Shown piece by piece: positions 1 to 8,915 of a DNA stretch of 64,000 nucleotides (within the stretch, counting starts at the first letter, position 1; each line of letters begins with the position of its first letter). The position numbers were made by a program, and so were the translations under genes. The notes under the pieces are model-generated. The model worked only from the letters and a program-made list of their open reading frames with translations, was not told the DNA's origin and ran no database searches. Source of the stretch: Methanocorpusculum petauri (lineage in GTDB: Archaea; Halobacteriota; Methanomicrobia; Methanomicrobiales; Methanocorpusculaceae); assembly GCF_026891975.1 (NCBI RefSeq), contig NZ_JAPTGB010000009.1, positions 23,296 to 87,295 of the forward strand, read 5' to 3'.

Positions 1-1174
1 GCAGAGTCTGCTGACTGCGCTGCAGGAGGGAGAGTTCCCGATCACCGGTCAGAGCGACAGGTCGTCCGGTGCAATGGTCCGAACCGAACCGGTTCCCTGC
101 CGGTTCATTATGATTGCTGCAGGGAATCTGGACGCAATGCAGGGTATGCACCCGGCACTCCGCAGCCGTATCCGCGGATACGGTTACGAGGTGTACATGA
201 GCGAGACGATGGACGATACGCCGACAAACCGTGCACGTCTTGTCCGCTTTGTTGCACAGGAAGTGCAGAACGATGGAAAGATTCCGCACTTCGATCCGTC
301 TGCGGTCTCCGAAATTCTCCGCGAGGCACGCCGCCGGTCCGGCCGCAAGGGACATCTCACGCTGAAACTCCGTGACCTCGGCGGTCTGGTGCGTGTTGCA
401 GGAGATCTTGCCCGGCAGGCAGGAGATCCTGCAACCACTATGAAGCATGTGGTGGATGCAAAACAGATTGCCCGTTCCGTTGAAGATCAGATCTCGGATG
501 AGTACATCAGAAGAACCCGTGATTATGATCTGACGATCGTTTCCGGAACGCTTGTCGGCCGCGTGAACGGTCTTGCGGTTGTCGGTAACGATGCGGGATC
601 GGTTCTGCCGATCACTGCAGAGGTCACGCCGTCACAGGGTGCCGGCGCGGTTATTGCAACCGGTCTTCTGAAGGAGATTGCGCAGGAGTCTATTAAGAAC
701 GTGAGCGCTCTGATCAAGAAGTTCTCCGGAACCGATATCCGCAAGGTGGATATTCACGTGCAGTTCATCGGAACCTACAATGGTGTTGAGGGTGACTCGG
801 CATCGGTTACGGTGGCGACTGCGGTTATCAGCGCTCTTGAGGATATTCCGGTCCGGCAGGATGTGGCGATGACAGGCTCGCTTTCGGTGCGGGGGGATGT
901 GCTTCCGATCGGTGGTGTGACCTATAAGATTGAGGCTGCTGCAAAGGCAGGCATCCACACGATTATTATCCCGCAGTCGAATCTGGATGATGTGCTGATT
1001 GAGGAGCGGTACAAGGAGATGGTTACGATCATCCCGGTTACGAGAATTGAGGAGGTTCTGGAGTACGCTCTTGTCCCGCAGGATAAGGAAGCGTTTGAAA
1101 AGAAACTCGGACTTATCGGCAAGCACATGGAAATTCCGAAGATGCCTGAAGCCACTGAGAAGGCAGAGGCATAA
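1..1174 (+). CDS. lonB: LonB membrane-type ATP-dependent protease, C-terminal part (5' end outside window)
   Basis: The reading frame is open from base 2, so the gene begins upstream of the window; the methionine at base 74 is internal. What is seen is the end of the AAA+ module (sensor region with [13 protein letters not shown] near the start) followed by the Lon proteolytic domain. The catalytic serine lies in GDSASV and the paired lysine in TYKIEAA, as in the Ser-Lys dyad of S16 peptidases. Archaeal LonB is anchored in the membrane through segments inserted in the AAA+ domain, which would lie upstream and are not visible. It degrades damaged or unfolded proteins. A run of nine T directly follows the stop codon. 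Confidence 0.95.
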   Translation, partial: QSLLTALQEGEFPITGQSDRSSGAMVRTEPVPCRFIMIAAGNLDAMQGMHPALRSRIRGYGYEVYMSETMDDTPTNRARLVRFVAQEVQNDGKIPHFDPSAVSEILREARRRSGRKGHLTLKLRDLGGLVRVAGDLARQAGDPATTMKHVVDAKQIARSVEDQISDEYIRRTRDYDLTIVSGTLVGRVNGLAVVGNDAGSVLPITAEVTPSQGAGAVIATGLLKEIAQESIKNVSALIKKFSGTDIRKVDIHVQFIGTYNGVEGDSASVTVATAVISALEDIPVRQDVAMTGSLSVRGDVLPIGGVTYKIEAAAKAGIHTIIIPQSNLDDVLIEERYKEMVTIIPVTRIEEVLEYALVPQDKEAFEKKLGLIGKHMEIPKMPEATEKAEA

Positions 1175-1176
1175 TC

Positions 1177-1185
1177 TTTTTTTTT
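1177..1185 (+). terminator. T9 run after lonB, probable archaeal terminator
   Basis: A run of nine T starts three bases after the lonB stop codon. Archaeal RNA polymerase stops at such T tracts without needing a hairpin. The next gene, tldD, then needs its own promoter, and the AT-rich stretch around 1186-1203 fits that. Confidence 0.5.
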
Positions 1186-1270
1186 GGTTGTATTCATATT
1201 AAAACGCGGACCACGTGAATTCACCGTTTCCAAAATCAGTTATCCTTCTCTCGCCAATCCAATACCATCA

Positions 1271-2608
1271 ATGGATCCGATACGCTACTATGATATCCGG
1301 TATATCCGCGGAAACTCCACGACCATTACTGTGGAGAACGGTGATGTGGAGTCGGCCGGTTCAAACTTTTTCGGTAAAGCACTTATCCGTGTTCTCGGTG
1401 AGAAAGGCTGGGGTTACTACTGCGCTTCACCGTTTGATCCCGACGATACCCGCGCAAAACAGGAGTATATTGCTCGTGCCGCCCGCGCCGCAAAACTTGC
1501 AAACGTTTCGGCAGAGATTGCTGATGTTCCCTCCGGCACTCCCCACAGCTGGGCCTGTTCCGCTACGGAACAGGCCGCTGTGCCGATTGAGGAAAAAGCC
1601 GATCTTCTGCTGAAGATGGAGGCCGGAGCGAAACTCCCTGAGATCTGCAGTACGTCCGCACGGTATTCGGAACAGTATCAGGATGTCTGGTTTGAGGACT
1701 GCAACGGCTACACTGCAAACTCCTCAGTCTGCCGGACACTCTTTACCATCTCCGCGGTCGCCGCCAGGAGCGGAAATATGCAGATGGATTATGAACAGGA
1801 AGCGGTTGTCGGCCCGCTGAATCTTTCGGCGTATCTCGGGTATGGGGAAATGTGTGCGAAGCGCGCCACAGAGCTGCTGGACGCATCCGCCGTTTCCGGC
1901 GGAAGGATGCCTGCGGTGCTGGATCCTGCCATTGGCGGGGTCTTTGCGCATGAAGCAGTCGGTCACGCAAGCGAGGGCGACGCTGTCCGTGACGGTGTTT
2001 CGGTTCTTGCGGGAAAACTCGGGACGCAGGTCGGCTCACCGCTGGTGACTATCATCGATGATCCATCGATGCACGGCTATGGCTACGAGCCGTTCGACGC
2101 TGAAGGTGTCGTCTGCGGGCCGACCGAACTGATCAAGGACGGCGTCATGCATGCCTACATGCACTCGCGCGAGACTCTTGCTGCGGTCGGAGCAGAGACC
2201 GGCGATGCCGGACATGCCAGAGCGGAGCCGGGAATGCCGCCGCTGGTCCGCATGAGCAACACTTACATCAAAGAGGGTGACGCCTCCTACGATGAGATCA
2301 TTGCCGAGTGTAAATCAGGTGTTCTTCTCATCGGTTCCCGCGGCGGACAGGTGGATCCGGGACGCGGTGCGTTTCAGTTTAATGCGAAGTACGGCTACCG
2401 GATCGAAAACGGCGAGACAACCACGATGATTCGCGATGTTTCCCTTTCGGGTGATATCTTGTCTGTTCTTCACAATATTGCCCTCTGCGGCAGTGAACGG
2501 AAAATGTCATCGGGCATGTGCGGCAAAGGCCAGGCTGTGCCCGTCTCGGATGGTGCGCCGCACGTGTATCTGACCGAAGCAATGGTAGGAGGTTCCGGAA
2601 ATGCCTGA
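1271..2608 (+). CDS. tldD: TldD family metalloprotease
   Basis: The product is 445 residues and matches the TldD half of the TldD/TldE (PmbA) zinc metallopeptidase. The zinc motif HEAVGH (H227, E228, H232) is intact, followed by ASEGD, typical of TldD. In bacteria and archaea the TldD/TldE heterodimer degrades unfolded or small peptides and processes modified peptides. I chose the ATG at 1271 (MDPIRYYD) because homologues begin close to this point and the 29-codon upstream extension is low in similarity to anything. The gene overlaps the following tldE-like gene by 8 bp, so the two are translationally coupled. Confidence 0.92.
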   Translation: MDPIRYYDIRYIRGNSTTITVENGDVESAGSNFFGKALIRVLGEKGWGYYCASPFDPDDTRAKQEYIARAARAAKLANVSAEIADVPSGTPHSWACSATEQAAVPIEEKADLLLKMEAGAKLPEICSTSARYSEQYQDVWFEDCNGYTANSSVCRTLFTISAVAARSGNMQMDYEQEAVVGPLNLSAYLGYGEMCAKRATELLDASAVSGGRMPAVLDPAIGGVFAHEAVGHASEGDAVRDGVSVLAGKLGTQVGSPLVTIIDDPSMHGYGYEPFDAEGVVCGPTELIKDGVMHAYMHSRETLAAVGAETGDAGHARAEPGMPPLVRMSNTYIKEGDASYDEIIAECKSGVLLIGSRGGQVDPGRGAFQFNAKYGYRIENGETTTMIRDVSLSGDILSVLHNIALCGSERKMSSGMCGKGQAVPVSDGAPHVYLTEAMVGGSGNA

Positions 2609-3893
2609 GTTTTCTATTGATGCAGTTCTTCGCGCGGGTGAAAAGCTCGCCGATGAAACCGAGGTGCTTGTTCTCACGTTCGAAGATCTCTCTCTGGAAC
2701 AGCGGAATATGGCGGTTGCCGCAGTCTCTGAACATGCGGGAACTTCCATCTACATCCGGACTGTCTCCGGCGGCAGGATCGGTGTGTCTGCAACTTCGGA
2801 TCCGACCCGCTGGGAGGACTGTCTTGCGGCTGCTGTTTCCTCCGCGAGGCTTGCAGAGCCTGTTGAGGGATGGAAAGGACTGCCGGATCCGGCAGTCCTT
2901 CCCGCAGGAGATGATCCGTTTGATCCGCATCTTTCAATCGATCCGGATATGGCGGCTTCCCTTCTTGCACGGATGAACGATGGTGCGGGTGCGCATCCCG
3001 AAGCCCGCGTGGTTACGGCAGGCGTTTCTCTTTCGAAAGGCTCCTCGATACTTGCAAACAGCCACGGCGTCTGGTATGAGCGGAATATGACCGGCATTTC
3101 TCTCGGTCTTGACGCGATTGCGGACGGTTCGACCGGCTATGAGTATGACACCTCACCGTTCCTTTCCCGCCTTGATCCCGAGAAAATGGGTGAAAAAACT
3201 GCATTCTGGGCAACCGCATCCCGCGATGGTGTTGCGGTTCCGACCGGACGGCGCGATGTTGTTCTGTCGGAGCATGTGGTTGATTCACTGATTCTGGAGC
3301 TGGTTACGGAAGCGGTGAACGGAAGAAATGTTCTGACCGGCAAATCCGTTTTCGCCGGAAAACTCGGCGAAACTGTTGCAGACTCTTCCATCTCCATTGC
3401 GGATGTGCCGATGGATCCCCAGGGAAACAGCATGCGAAGATTTGATACTGAGGGAACGCCTGCTTCCCGCTGCGATATTCTTGAGAATGGTGTGCTCTCT
3501 TCTTTCCTCTATGACTGCAAGACCGCTGCCCAGGCAAACACGGCATCCACTGGTCATGCGCTTCGCGGTGGAAACGGGGCGACCTACATCTCTCCGCACT
3601 GTCTGCGGGTATCGGGTGACATCTCTGATGTTACCAGAGAACCGTGTCTGTTTGTTCGTGAGGTTATCGGCGCCCACACGGCGAATCCCCTGACAGGAGA
3701 GTTTTCGGTGGAAGTTGCAAACGCCTTTCTGATGGAAGGGGGAGAGTTTGTGCAGCCGGTGAAAAAGGCGATGATCGCCGGAAATGTGTTTGAGATGCTG
3801 CAGCAGATTGACGGTATCAGTACTGAAACAAAGGTTTTCGACGGTGCGGTCGTTCCTAAGATGCGCATTCCTTCCATGCAGGTAATCGGCTGA
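2601..3893 (+). CDS. pmbA: TldE/PmbA family protein, partner of TldD
   Basis: The 430-residue protein belongs to the PmbA/TldE family, the non-catalytic partner that shapes the chamber of the TldD peptidase. No HExxxH motif is present, as expected for TldE. The C-terminal region (NPLTGEFSVEVANAFL and GNVFEMLQQI) is the conserved family core. The gene starts inside the tldD 3' end (8-bp overlap), with GGAGG just upstream, so the two subunits are probably made in equal amounts. Confidence 0.9.
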   Translation: MPEFSIDAVLRAGEKLADETEVLVLTFEDLSLEQRNMAVAAVSEHAGTSIYIRTVSGGRIGVSATSDPTRWEDCLAAAVSSARLAEPVEGWKGLPDPAVLPAGDDPFDPHLSIDPDMAASLLARMNDGAGAHPEARVVTAGVSLSKGSSILANSHGVWYERNMTGISLGLDAIADGSTGYEYDTSPFLSRLDPEKMGEKTAFWATASRDGVAVPTGRRDVVLSEHVVDSLILELVTEAVNGRNVLTGKSVFAGKLGETVADSSISIADVPMDPQGNSMRRFDTEGTPASRCDILENGVLSSFLYDCKTAAQANTASTGHALRGGNGATYISPHCLRVSGDISDVTREPCLFVREVIGAHTANPLTGEFSVEVANAFLMEGGEFVQPVKKAMIAGNVFEMLQQIDGISTETKVFDGAVVPKMRIPSMQVIG

Positions 3894-3960
3894 TTCCTCC
3901 ACTTCTTTTTTTTAATATTTTCTTTCGTGATTCTTATTCATACTTGCCCGGAAATGCGAA

Positions 3961-3991
3961 TAATCATATTAGATTAAGTTCCATATGATTA
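3961..3991. promoter_or_regulatory. Inverted repeat over the promoter of the RHH gene, likely operator
   Basis: TAATCATAT (3961-3969) is repeated as its exact reverse complement ATATGATTA (3983-3991), with 13 bp between the arms. The left arm runs into CATATTAG, a plausible TATA region about 30 bp before the ATG at 3995, and the right arm ends three bases before that ATG. A dyad of this size covering TATA box and start site of a ribbon-helix-helix gene is the classic arrangement for autorepression. Binding itself is inference. Confidence 0.55.
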
Positions 3992-3994
3992 ATA

Positions 3995-4285
3995 ATGCCC
4001 GCACCAAAGCGTTTGTGCAAAAAACCTACTTCATACAAACTCCCAGTGGATATCGAGGTACTCCTGCATAATGCAGTCGAAAGCGGTGAATATAATAACA
4101 CGTCAGATGCGATTACGGCTGCGCTTCGGTTTTTCTTTCAGCACAGGGATATCAAACAGGTAAAGGATGAGGTTGCTGTCCTGCAGAGCGAGGTTCTACT
4201 GCTCAACAATAAAAATCAGATTCTGGAATCAAAAATTTCTTCTCTTGAGTCGCAGATCAAGCTTCTTCTGCTTCCCAGGGAGTAG
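3995..4285 (+). CDS. Ribbon-helix-helix domain protein with C-terminal coiled coil
   Basis: A basic N-terminus is followed by a short strand and two helices (YKLPVDIEVLLHNAVESG then NTSDAITAALRFFF, roughly residues 14-47), the pattern of a ribbon-helix-helix DNA-binding domain. Residues 54-92 form a leucine-rich heptad-like segment, probably a coiled coil for oligomerisation. The length (96 residues) is usual for a small CopG/NikR-N-type regulator with an added dimerisation arm. The gene seems leaderless, and a perfect 9-bp dyad spans its promoter, which suggests autoregulation. The targets are unknown; the secreted protein gene downstream is a candidate. Confidence 0.6.
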   Translation: MPAPKRLCKKPTSYKLPVDIEVLLHNAVESGEYNNTSDAITAALRFFFQHRDIKQVKDEVAVLQSEVLLLNNKNQILESKISSLESQIKLLLLPRE

Positions 4286-4455
4286 TCTTTTTTATAATCT
4301 TTCCTTTCTGTATTTAGGGTGTTGTAGCGGCATTTGTTCTTGGTAATTACCGGTTTGTCATTGATTAGGGTCCGGCCCGCGAGGAGCGTGTGCATGTAAG
4401 TGTAACATCTGTTTTAGCAAAGCCTCTTATTCTGTGATGTGCAAAATAGAATCAT

Positions 4456-5286
4456 ATGTTGACAACCCGTATTCTCCCAGTACTTCTTGCGGTAGTTCTG
4501 GTAGTGGTTGTTATCGGCTATATGACCGGCACAATTGGAATGGGTTCTAATGTGAATCTGCCGTTTGATCCGTCTTCTACGCCTGTTCCAACTGCAACAT
4601 CCGATATTGCGAGCCCTGATGCGACCGAGTCATCAACACCCGCAGCAACTCCTACCTGGGAAACTGTTCCTATTTCTTCGCAGATCAACGAGGTCGTAAC
4701 ACCGACATCGGCAGCGACTCCCGTGACTGCTGTTCCGACGGTGTCTTCAACCGCGGCGGCTTATTTTGTGCACATGGATGACACCATGATGTATAATACC
4801 GCAACGTCGCGGATGTTTGAGGTGAATATCGATCACGTTCCGTTTATTGTGTACTTCTCCTTCAATCCGGGTACGGTGAAGAAGTCCTATGTCGCGAAGG
4901 ATTCAACGTCGTCGAATACTGTCCGGTATGAGGTATGGAATCCGTCCACCGGAAAATATGAGACCCGATCGCAGGTGGAGTCCAGATATGTGGTGAAGTC
5001 AACGGATGTTATTGATCCGAATGCATGGTTTAAGGTTGATATTATCCGCATCTATGATGATGCCGATGCCTATGATACAGCGGTGTCTGCTGCGGGAGGA
5101 AAGGAGAAACTTGCCGAGAAGAAACTTCTGTATGAGGACAACGGTATTATTGTGAAGCAGGACGGGTATGCACGCGGTTACAGCAGCGAGGTGGAAAAGG
5201 AACTGAAGCTTCTCAGTCCCGGGAAATATCTTGTGAAGGTTACCGGAAATCAGATTGTTGTAAATATTCAGATGCTCTCACCATAA
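4456..5286 (+). CDS. Secreted or membrane-anchored protein of unknown function with Thr/Pro/Ser linker
   Basis: I do not recognise the family. Residues 6-24 form one hydrophobic segment (signal peptide or uncleaved anchor). Residues 36-100 are rich in T, P, S and A, like a glycosylated cell-surface stalk in methanogens. The rest (about residues 100-276) is a single globular domain rich in beta strand with many Y and D residues; cysteine is absent, which fits an extracellular fold that does not use disulphides. It stands between a ribbon-helix-helix gene and the paralogous pair on the opposite strand, so it may be part of an envelope-response cluster. Confidence 0.6.
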   Translation: MLTTRILPVLLAVVLVVVVIGYMTGTIGMGSNVNLPFDPSSTPVPTATSDIASPDATESSTPAATPTWETVPISSQINEVVTPTSAATPVTAVPTVSSTAAAYFVHMDDTMMYNTATSRMFEVNIDHVPFIVYFSFNPGTVKKSYVAKDSTSSNTVRYEVWNPSTGKYETRSQVESRYVVKSTDVIDPNAWFKVDIIRIYDDADAYDTAVSAAGGKEKLAEKKLLYEDNGIIVKQDGYARGYSSEVEKELKLLSPGKYLVKVTGNQIVVNIQMLSP

Positions 5287-5471
5287 CCCTGGTGAGTAGT
5301 TTTTCAAAAAATATTTTTTTCCAACAAAGGGTTTTGTTCCTGAAGTCCTGTCTTTCACAAAAAAGTACTGAACGCAGGACTTGCGATTCGGAGACTGAGA
5401 TTTGATCAATAACGACCATTCGTTGTCAATAAAAATATTTATGGGCTGCATCCCTCCCAAAAAATAAAAAA

Positions 5472-5711
5472 TTAGTTTTCGTCTGCGTCTGAGGAGTAGA
5501 TCAGAATTGTTCCTTCTTCCTCGTCCATGCTGTCTGCGATGATGCGTTCGATGACCGTTTCCCAGGCATGAGTGGATAGATGTCGTGTGAGCGCGCGGGT
5601 CAGAAGTTCGGCAAGGAAGATGTTGCGGTTGGAGATTCCTTCCTCGTCCATTTTGTTCTCGATCAGTTTCAGTGTTTCCTGCGAGATGTTGAGTATGATT
5701 TCTTCTGCCAT
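5472..5711 (-). CDS. Small soluble ribbon-helix-helix-like protein
   Basis: The 79-residue product starts at MAEEIILNIS; the open frame reaches further upstream but that part overlaps the preceding gene. The N-terminal half (strand EIILNIS, helices ETLKLIENKMDEEG and NRNIFLAELLTRALTRHL) looks like a ribbon-helix-helix fold. It is followed by an acidic C-terminus. The sequence can be aligned by eye with the cytoplasmic half of the upstream gene product (LQISETAKQQIDRLMKQEG, NRTKFIQSLIIEEL), so the two are paralogues. Only 4 bp separate the genes, which therefore form an operon. The acidic tail is unusual for a DNA binder, so protein binding is also possible. Confidence 0.6.
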   Translation of the reverse strand: MAEEIILNISQETLKLIENKMDEEGISNRNIFLAELLTRALTRHLSTHAWETVIERIIADSMDEEEGTILIYSSDADEN

Positions 5712-5715
5712 GATC

Positions 5716-6261
5716 TTAGTCCCTCTGTTCCTGTTGTGATCTATCTTCATCCAGCAGACTTTCCGCAACAAACCTGCGGAACCGGTCCTGAGCTTCGGGG
5801 GAATCAACATATGCTGAGACCGCCTCACGGATGGATTCCTGCTCTGCATATGCACTGTGGCTGCGGCTGAGTTCTTCAATGATCAGGCTCTGGATGAATT
5901 TGGTTCTGTTGGTTGCCCCTTCCTGTTTCATGAGGCGGTCGATCTGCTGTTTTGCAGTTTCTGAGATCTGCAGGTGTATTCCTGTGTTCTTCATCGCGGT
6001 AAGCCGCGGGATCAGGGTACTGATCATATACACAATTGCAAGAAGGAGAAGGATGATGAGAAGGATCAGCAGTACAACAATTAAGGTGAAATACTCGGGG
6101 GAGATGAATACCAGTGCATGACCTTCCTCCCCGGGTCCGTTTGAAACTGCACTGGAAACATCTCCAATCGTTCCATTGTCCTGTGCTGCTGCAGGGACTA
6201 CGGCAAACACTGCAGTCAGCAGAAAGAGGATGCCGAGAAGAATGGTAATTTTCTGATTCAT
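5716..6261 (-). CDS. Membrane-anchored ribbon-helix-helix-like protein
   Basis: I chose MNQKITILLG at 6261 as the start because a signal-peptide-like segment (about residues 5-26, ending AAAQ) follows at once; an in-frame ATG lies 11 codons upstream. A short outside segment (27-56) leads to a long transmembrane helix (about 58-84, nearly all V, L and I). A cytoplasmic part follows with a strand-helix-helix pattern (GIHLQISETAKQQIDRLMKQ, then TNRTKFIQSLIIEELSRSH). That pattern matches the small protein encoded next and resembles a ribbon-helix-helix domain. A membrane-tethered RHH factor could form mixed dimers with the soluble paralogue and hold it at the membrane. Function is inferred. Confidence 0.6.
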   Translation of the reverse strand: MNQKITILLGILFLLTAVFAVVPAAAQDNGTIGDVSSAVSNGPGEEGHALVFISPEYFTLIVVLLILLIILLLLAIVYMISTLIPRLTAMKNTGIHLQISETAKQQIDRLMKQEGATNRTKFIQSLIIEELSRSHSAYAEQESIREAVSAYVDSPEAQDRFRRFVAESLLDEDRSQQEQRD

Positions 6262-6511
6262 GATACTTTCACTCACTCCGGATATCAAATGCAATACTAT
6301 CTTTTCCGTTTGTAAATATAATCGTATTCATACTGATGAGTTCATCTTATGTCTTTTATTGTTTGTTTTGGGGTTCTCAGGTCTATTTAGGGGACTGAAT
6401 CACTCCGGATTTTTCTTTGGCATTCTTACCTGCGAGTAGTTCATATGAAACCCATTATATTATGATTGGTTACATACAAGAGGTATAGGACTTTATTGTT
6501 GGGAGATACGC

Positions 6512-8170
6512 ATGTCAAAACCAGTCAGAGTACTTGTGATTGTGCTGATTGCTGCAGTTGTTATGTGTGGTGCAGTTCTTACAATCCACCATTCTGTGCC
6601 ATCATCTTCGGAAAATGATGTTTTGACAAAGAAGATGCAGACGGCTGTTCTGAACCTTTCGCAATCTCTGTATGAGTATACCTGGGTTCTTGCCGGAGGT
6701 ATTGTGAATGCTGCGGCTGATCTTTCAGGTATTCCCGCAGATGATCCTGCGTCCATCGATATTCTGACGGATTTGTATGTGGAGAATCCGGGTGTTTCTT
6801 TCATGTTTCGGACTGATGCGAACGGTTCTGTTGTCTGTTCCTTTCCTCTGACAGATGTTGCCGGATACGGGATTCCTTCTTCTGTTCTGGATTTAGGGGA
6901 TGTATCGACTGATCTGTATATGCGGACATTTACCAGTACGGCAGGTACGGAGATTACCTGTCTGTTATCTCCGATTTTTTCCGCTGAAGGGGAATATGAG
7001 GGAGCGGTTGGTGCTGCCGGGGATGCACGGCGTTTCTTTGCCGTGCCGATTGATCGATTCCGCAATACAACCGGTTATGATGTCTGGATTGTGAACGATC
7101 AGGGTAAGATTCTGTATTCTCTTGTTCCTGTGACCCGTGAGACGAATATTTTCGCGATGGCAGAGTCTGCCGGAGATGCCGAACTTACGAATGTGTTCCG
7201 CATGATTATGAGTGAGAAGGAGGGTACGATAACCTACTCTGCCTACAACTACGGCAGGCTGCAGATCGTGGAACGGATTGCTGTGTGGAATAGAATAAAT
7301 ACAAAGGACAACGGCGAAATTACCATTATTGTAACTACGGATACGTCCAGCAGAAAACTTGTGCCGTCCCCGACTGCGTCTTCGAATCTGACGCTGGAGG
7401 AGCATGTCAGAGCTGCGCATCTGTATGCAGTGGAGAATGGTCGTGACGCTGCTCTTGCGGAGTTTTCCAATCCGAAAGGGCAGTTTACGACACAGGAGTT
7501 TTATATTTCTGCCTGGGATATGAACGGAACGATGCTTGCTCATCCGTACCGGCCCGGTCTGATTGGTCATGACAGATCTGGATATGAGGATGTGAACGGG
7601 GTTTCTACGATTTCTATGTTTGCGTCGCGGGCTTTGCACGGCGGGGGATATGTGCTGATGCTGTATCCGAATTATCTGAAGGATATGGAGAATGAGGTGC
7701 GGCTTGTGTATGTTCAGCCGATTGATGATACCTGGTATATTGCCGGCGGGGTGTTTCTTTCCGAGATGCCGAAGAATCTTGATCCGGCAGATACGGATGC
7801 GATGGTTCGGGATCTCCGTTCGATTGTGCAGTATGCTCATGAGTACGGGAAAGAGGCTGCGATTGCGGCTCTTGATGATCCATCCGGTCCGTACTCTAGC
7901 GAGGAACGCAGGATTGTTGCGCTGGACTATAACGGAACGGTTCTTTCGTGGTCGTCTGATCCAACGCGCGTGGGAGTGAATATTCTTGGCGTGACGGATG
8001 TGTACGGGGCTTCGTTTGTACGGGATCTGGCCAAGACAGCAAAAGAAGGTGGCGGGTTTGAGTATGTGTACCTGCCGATTCAGCCGGAAAGCATAAGCAG
8101 ACTGCAGCTGCAGTACACGCTGCCGGTTGATGATGAGTGGTTTGTTTCTGCCGGAGTCCCTCTGTACTGA
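6512..8170 (+). CDS. Membrane-anchored protein with three Cache-type sensor domains and no output domain
   Basis: Residues 5-24 are an N-terminal anchor. Residues 40-285 look like a double Cache domain, an extracellular small-molecule sensor. Residues 293-420 and 428-552 are two related single-Cache modules: each begins with a helix of the type VRAAHLYAVENG or VQYAHEYGKEAA, has DMNGTMLAHP or DYNGTVLSW in the sheet, and closes with DTWYIAGGVFL or DEWFVSAGVPLY. The protein ends there, with no HAMP, kinase or methyl-accepting region. It must pass its signal through a partner or act as an extracellular binding protein. It sits opposite two RecA-like genes next to a pilus operon. GGGAG precedes the ATG. 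Confidence 0.75.
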   Translation: MSKPVRVLVIVLIAAVVMCGAVLTIHHSVPSSSENDVLTKKMQTAVLNLSQSLYEYTWVLAGGIVNAAADLSGIPADDPASIDILTDLYVENPGVSFMFRTDANGSVVCSFPLTDVAGYGIPSSVLDLGDVSTDLYMRTFTSTAGTEITCLLSPIFSAEGEYEGAVGAAGDARRFFAVPIDRFRNTTGYDVWIVNDQGKILYSLVPVTRETNIFAMAESAGDAELTNVFRMIMSEKEGTITYSAYNYGRLQIVERIAVWNRINTKDNGEITIIVTTDTSSRKLVPSPTASSNLTLEEHVRAAHLYAVENGRDAALAEFSNPKGQFTTQEFYISAWDMNGTMLAHPYRPGLIGHDRSGYEDVNGVSTISMFASRALHGGGYVLMLYPNYLKDMENEVRLVYVQPIDDTWYIAGGVFLSEMPKNLDPADTDAMVRDLRSIVQYAHEYGKEAAIAALDDPSGPYSSEERRIVALDYNGTVLSWSSDPTRVGVNILGVTDVYGASFVRDLAKTAKEGGGFEYVYLPIQPESISRLQLQYTLPVDDEWFVSAGVPLY

Positions 8171-8188
8171 AACTCTGTTTTTTCTTTT

Positions 8189-8914
8189 TTATGTTGGGGG
8201 TTTGAGGTACGGAATTCCATTGTCGTCAAACTCGAGAAGTTTTCCATACCGTTCATGGCGACTGTAGCGGGATTTAAGGACGAGACAGATTTTCCGGTAC
8301 TCGCCAAGAAGCGTGTCTTTGGGGAATTCACGGACAAGGAAGATGACGTTGTCGGCGAACTTTTCGGAGTAGCCGTTGGTACTCTGCAAGGGATCTGTGA
8401 TGTTTGAAGAGAGCACGACGATGGTTGTACAGGGAATGGATTTGAGTGAGAAGTAGATGTGATAGATGGCCATTACTGCGTTATGACCGGATTCGGAGAT
8501 CATGGAGTCTTCGTAGATGGTCATGGAGTCGATTACCAGCCGCGAGACATTCATGTTTTTCAAGAGTTCCGGCAGACCGTTTCCCAGGTAGTAGGAGAGG
8601 GAGTCAAAGTTCTTTGGATCGAGTTTGAGGAAATGGAATTTTTTGTTCAGTTCGCTTTCTATCCACGGGTACATCCGGATCAGTTTTTTCTGGGTACGAT
8701 GAATTCCGTGGGTAAAGCTGATGTAGAGTACATCCTCTCCGTTTTTGATACCTTCCACAAGGAACTGCAGGGCAGCGGTTGTTCTGCCCGTACCACTTTC
8801 ACCGATGATGGAGGTGACGGTGTTTTTCATGTATCCGCCGTACAGCAGTTCGTCAAGTCCCGGGACACCCGTAGAGAGATATGTTTCATCCCAGACAATT
8901 TCTTCTTCCAGCAT
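8189..8914 (-). CDS. KaiC/RecA-fold protein with Arg in place of the Walker A Lys
   Basis: The 241-residue protein has the KaiC/ArlH-like opening (STGVPGLDELLYGGYMKN), a P-loop, a Walker B strand (SRLVIDSMTIYED) and the end of a RecA core. The P-loop reads GESGTGRTT at residues 38-46, so the invariant lysine is arginine (codon AGA on the minus strand). ATP binding may be kept but hydrolysis is doubtful. The gene is one base downstream of a second RecA-fold gene, and the pair is divergent from a type IV pilus operon. In archaella, ArlH is a RecA-fold regulator of the ArlI motor, so a similar role at the pilus ATPase is a reasonable inference. Confidence 0.75.
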   Translation of the reverse strand: MLEEEIVWDETYLSTGVPGLDELLYGGYMKNTVTSIIGESGTGRTTAALQFLVEGIKNGEDVLYISFTHGIHRTQKKLIRMYPWIESELNKKFHFLKLDPKNFDSLSYYLGNGLPELLKNMNVSRLVIDSMTIYEDSMISESGHNAVMAIYHIYFSLKSIPCTTIVVLSSNITDPLQSTNGYSEKFADNVIFLVREFPKDTLLGEYRKICLVLKSRYSRHERYGKLLEFDDNGIPYLKPPT

Positions 8915-8915
8915 T

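Noticed and set aside
3961..3991. Insertion-element end or attachment site
   Set aside because: A dyad centred on a promoter is better explained as an operator, and no integrase or second copy is seen.
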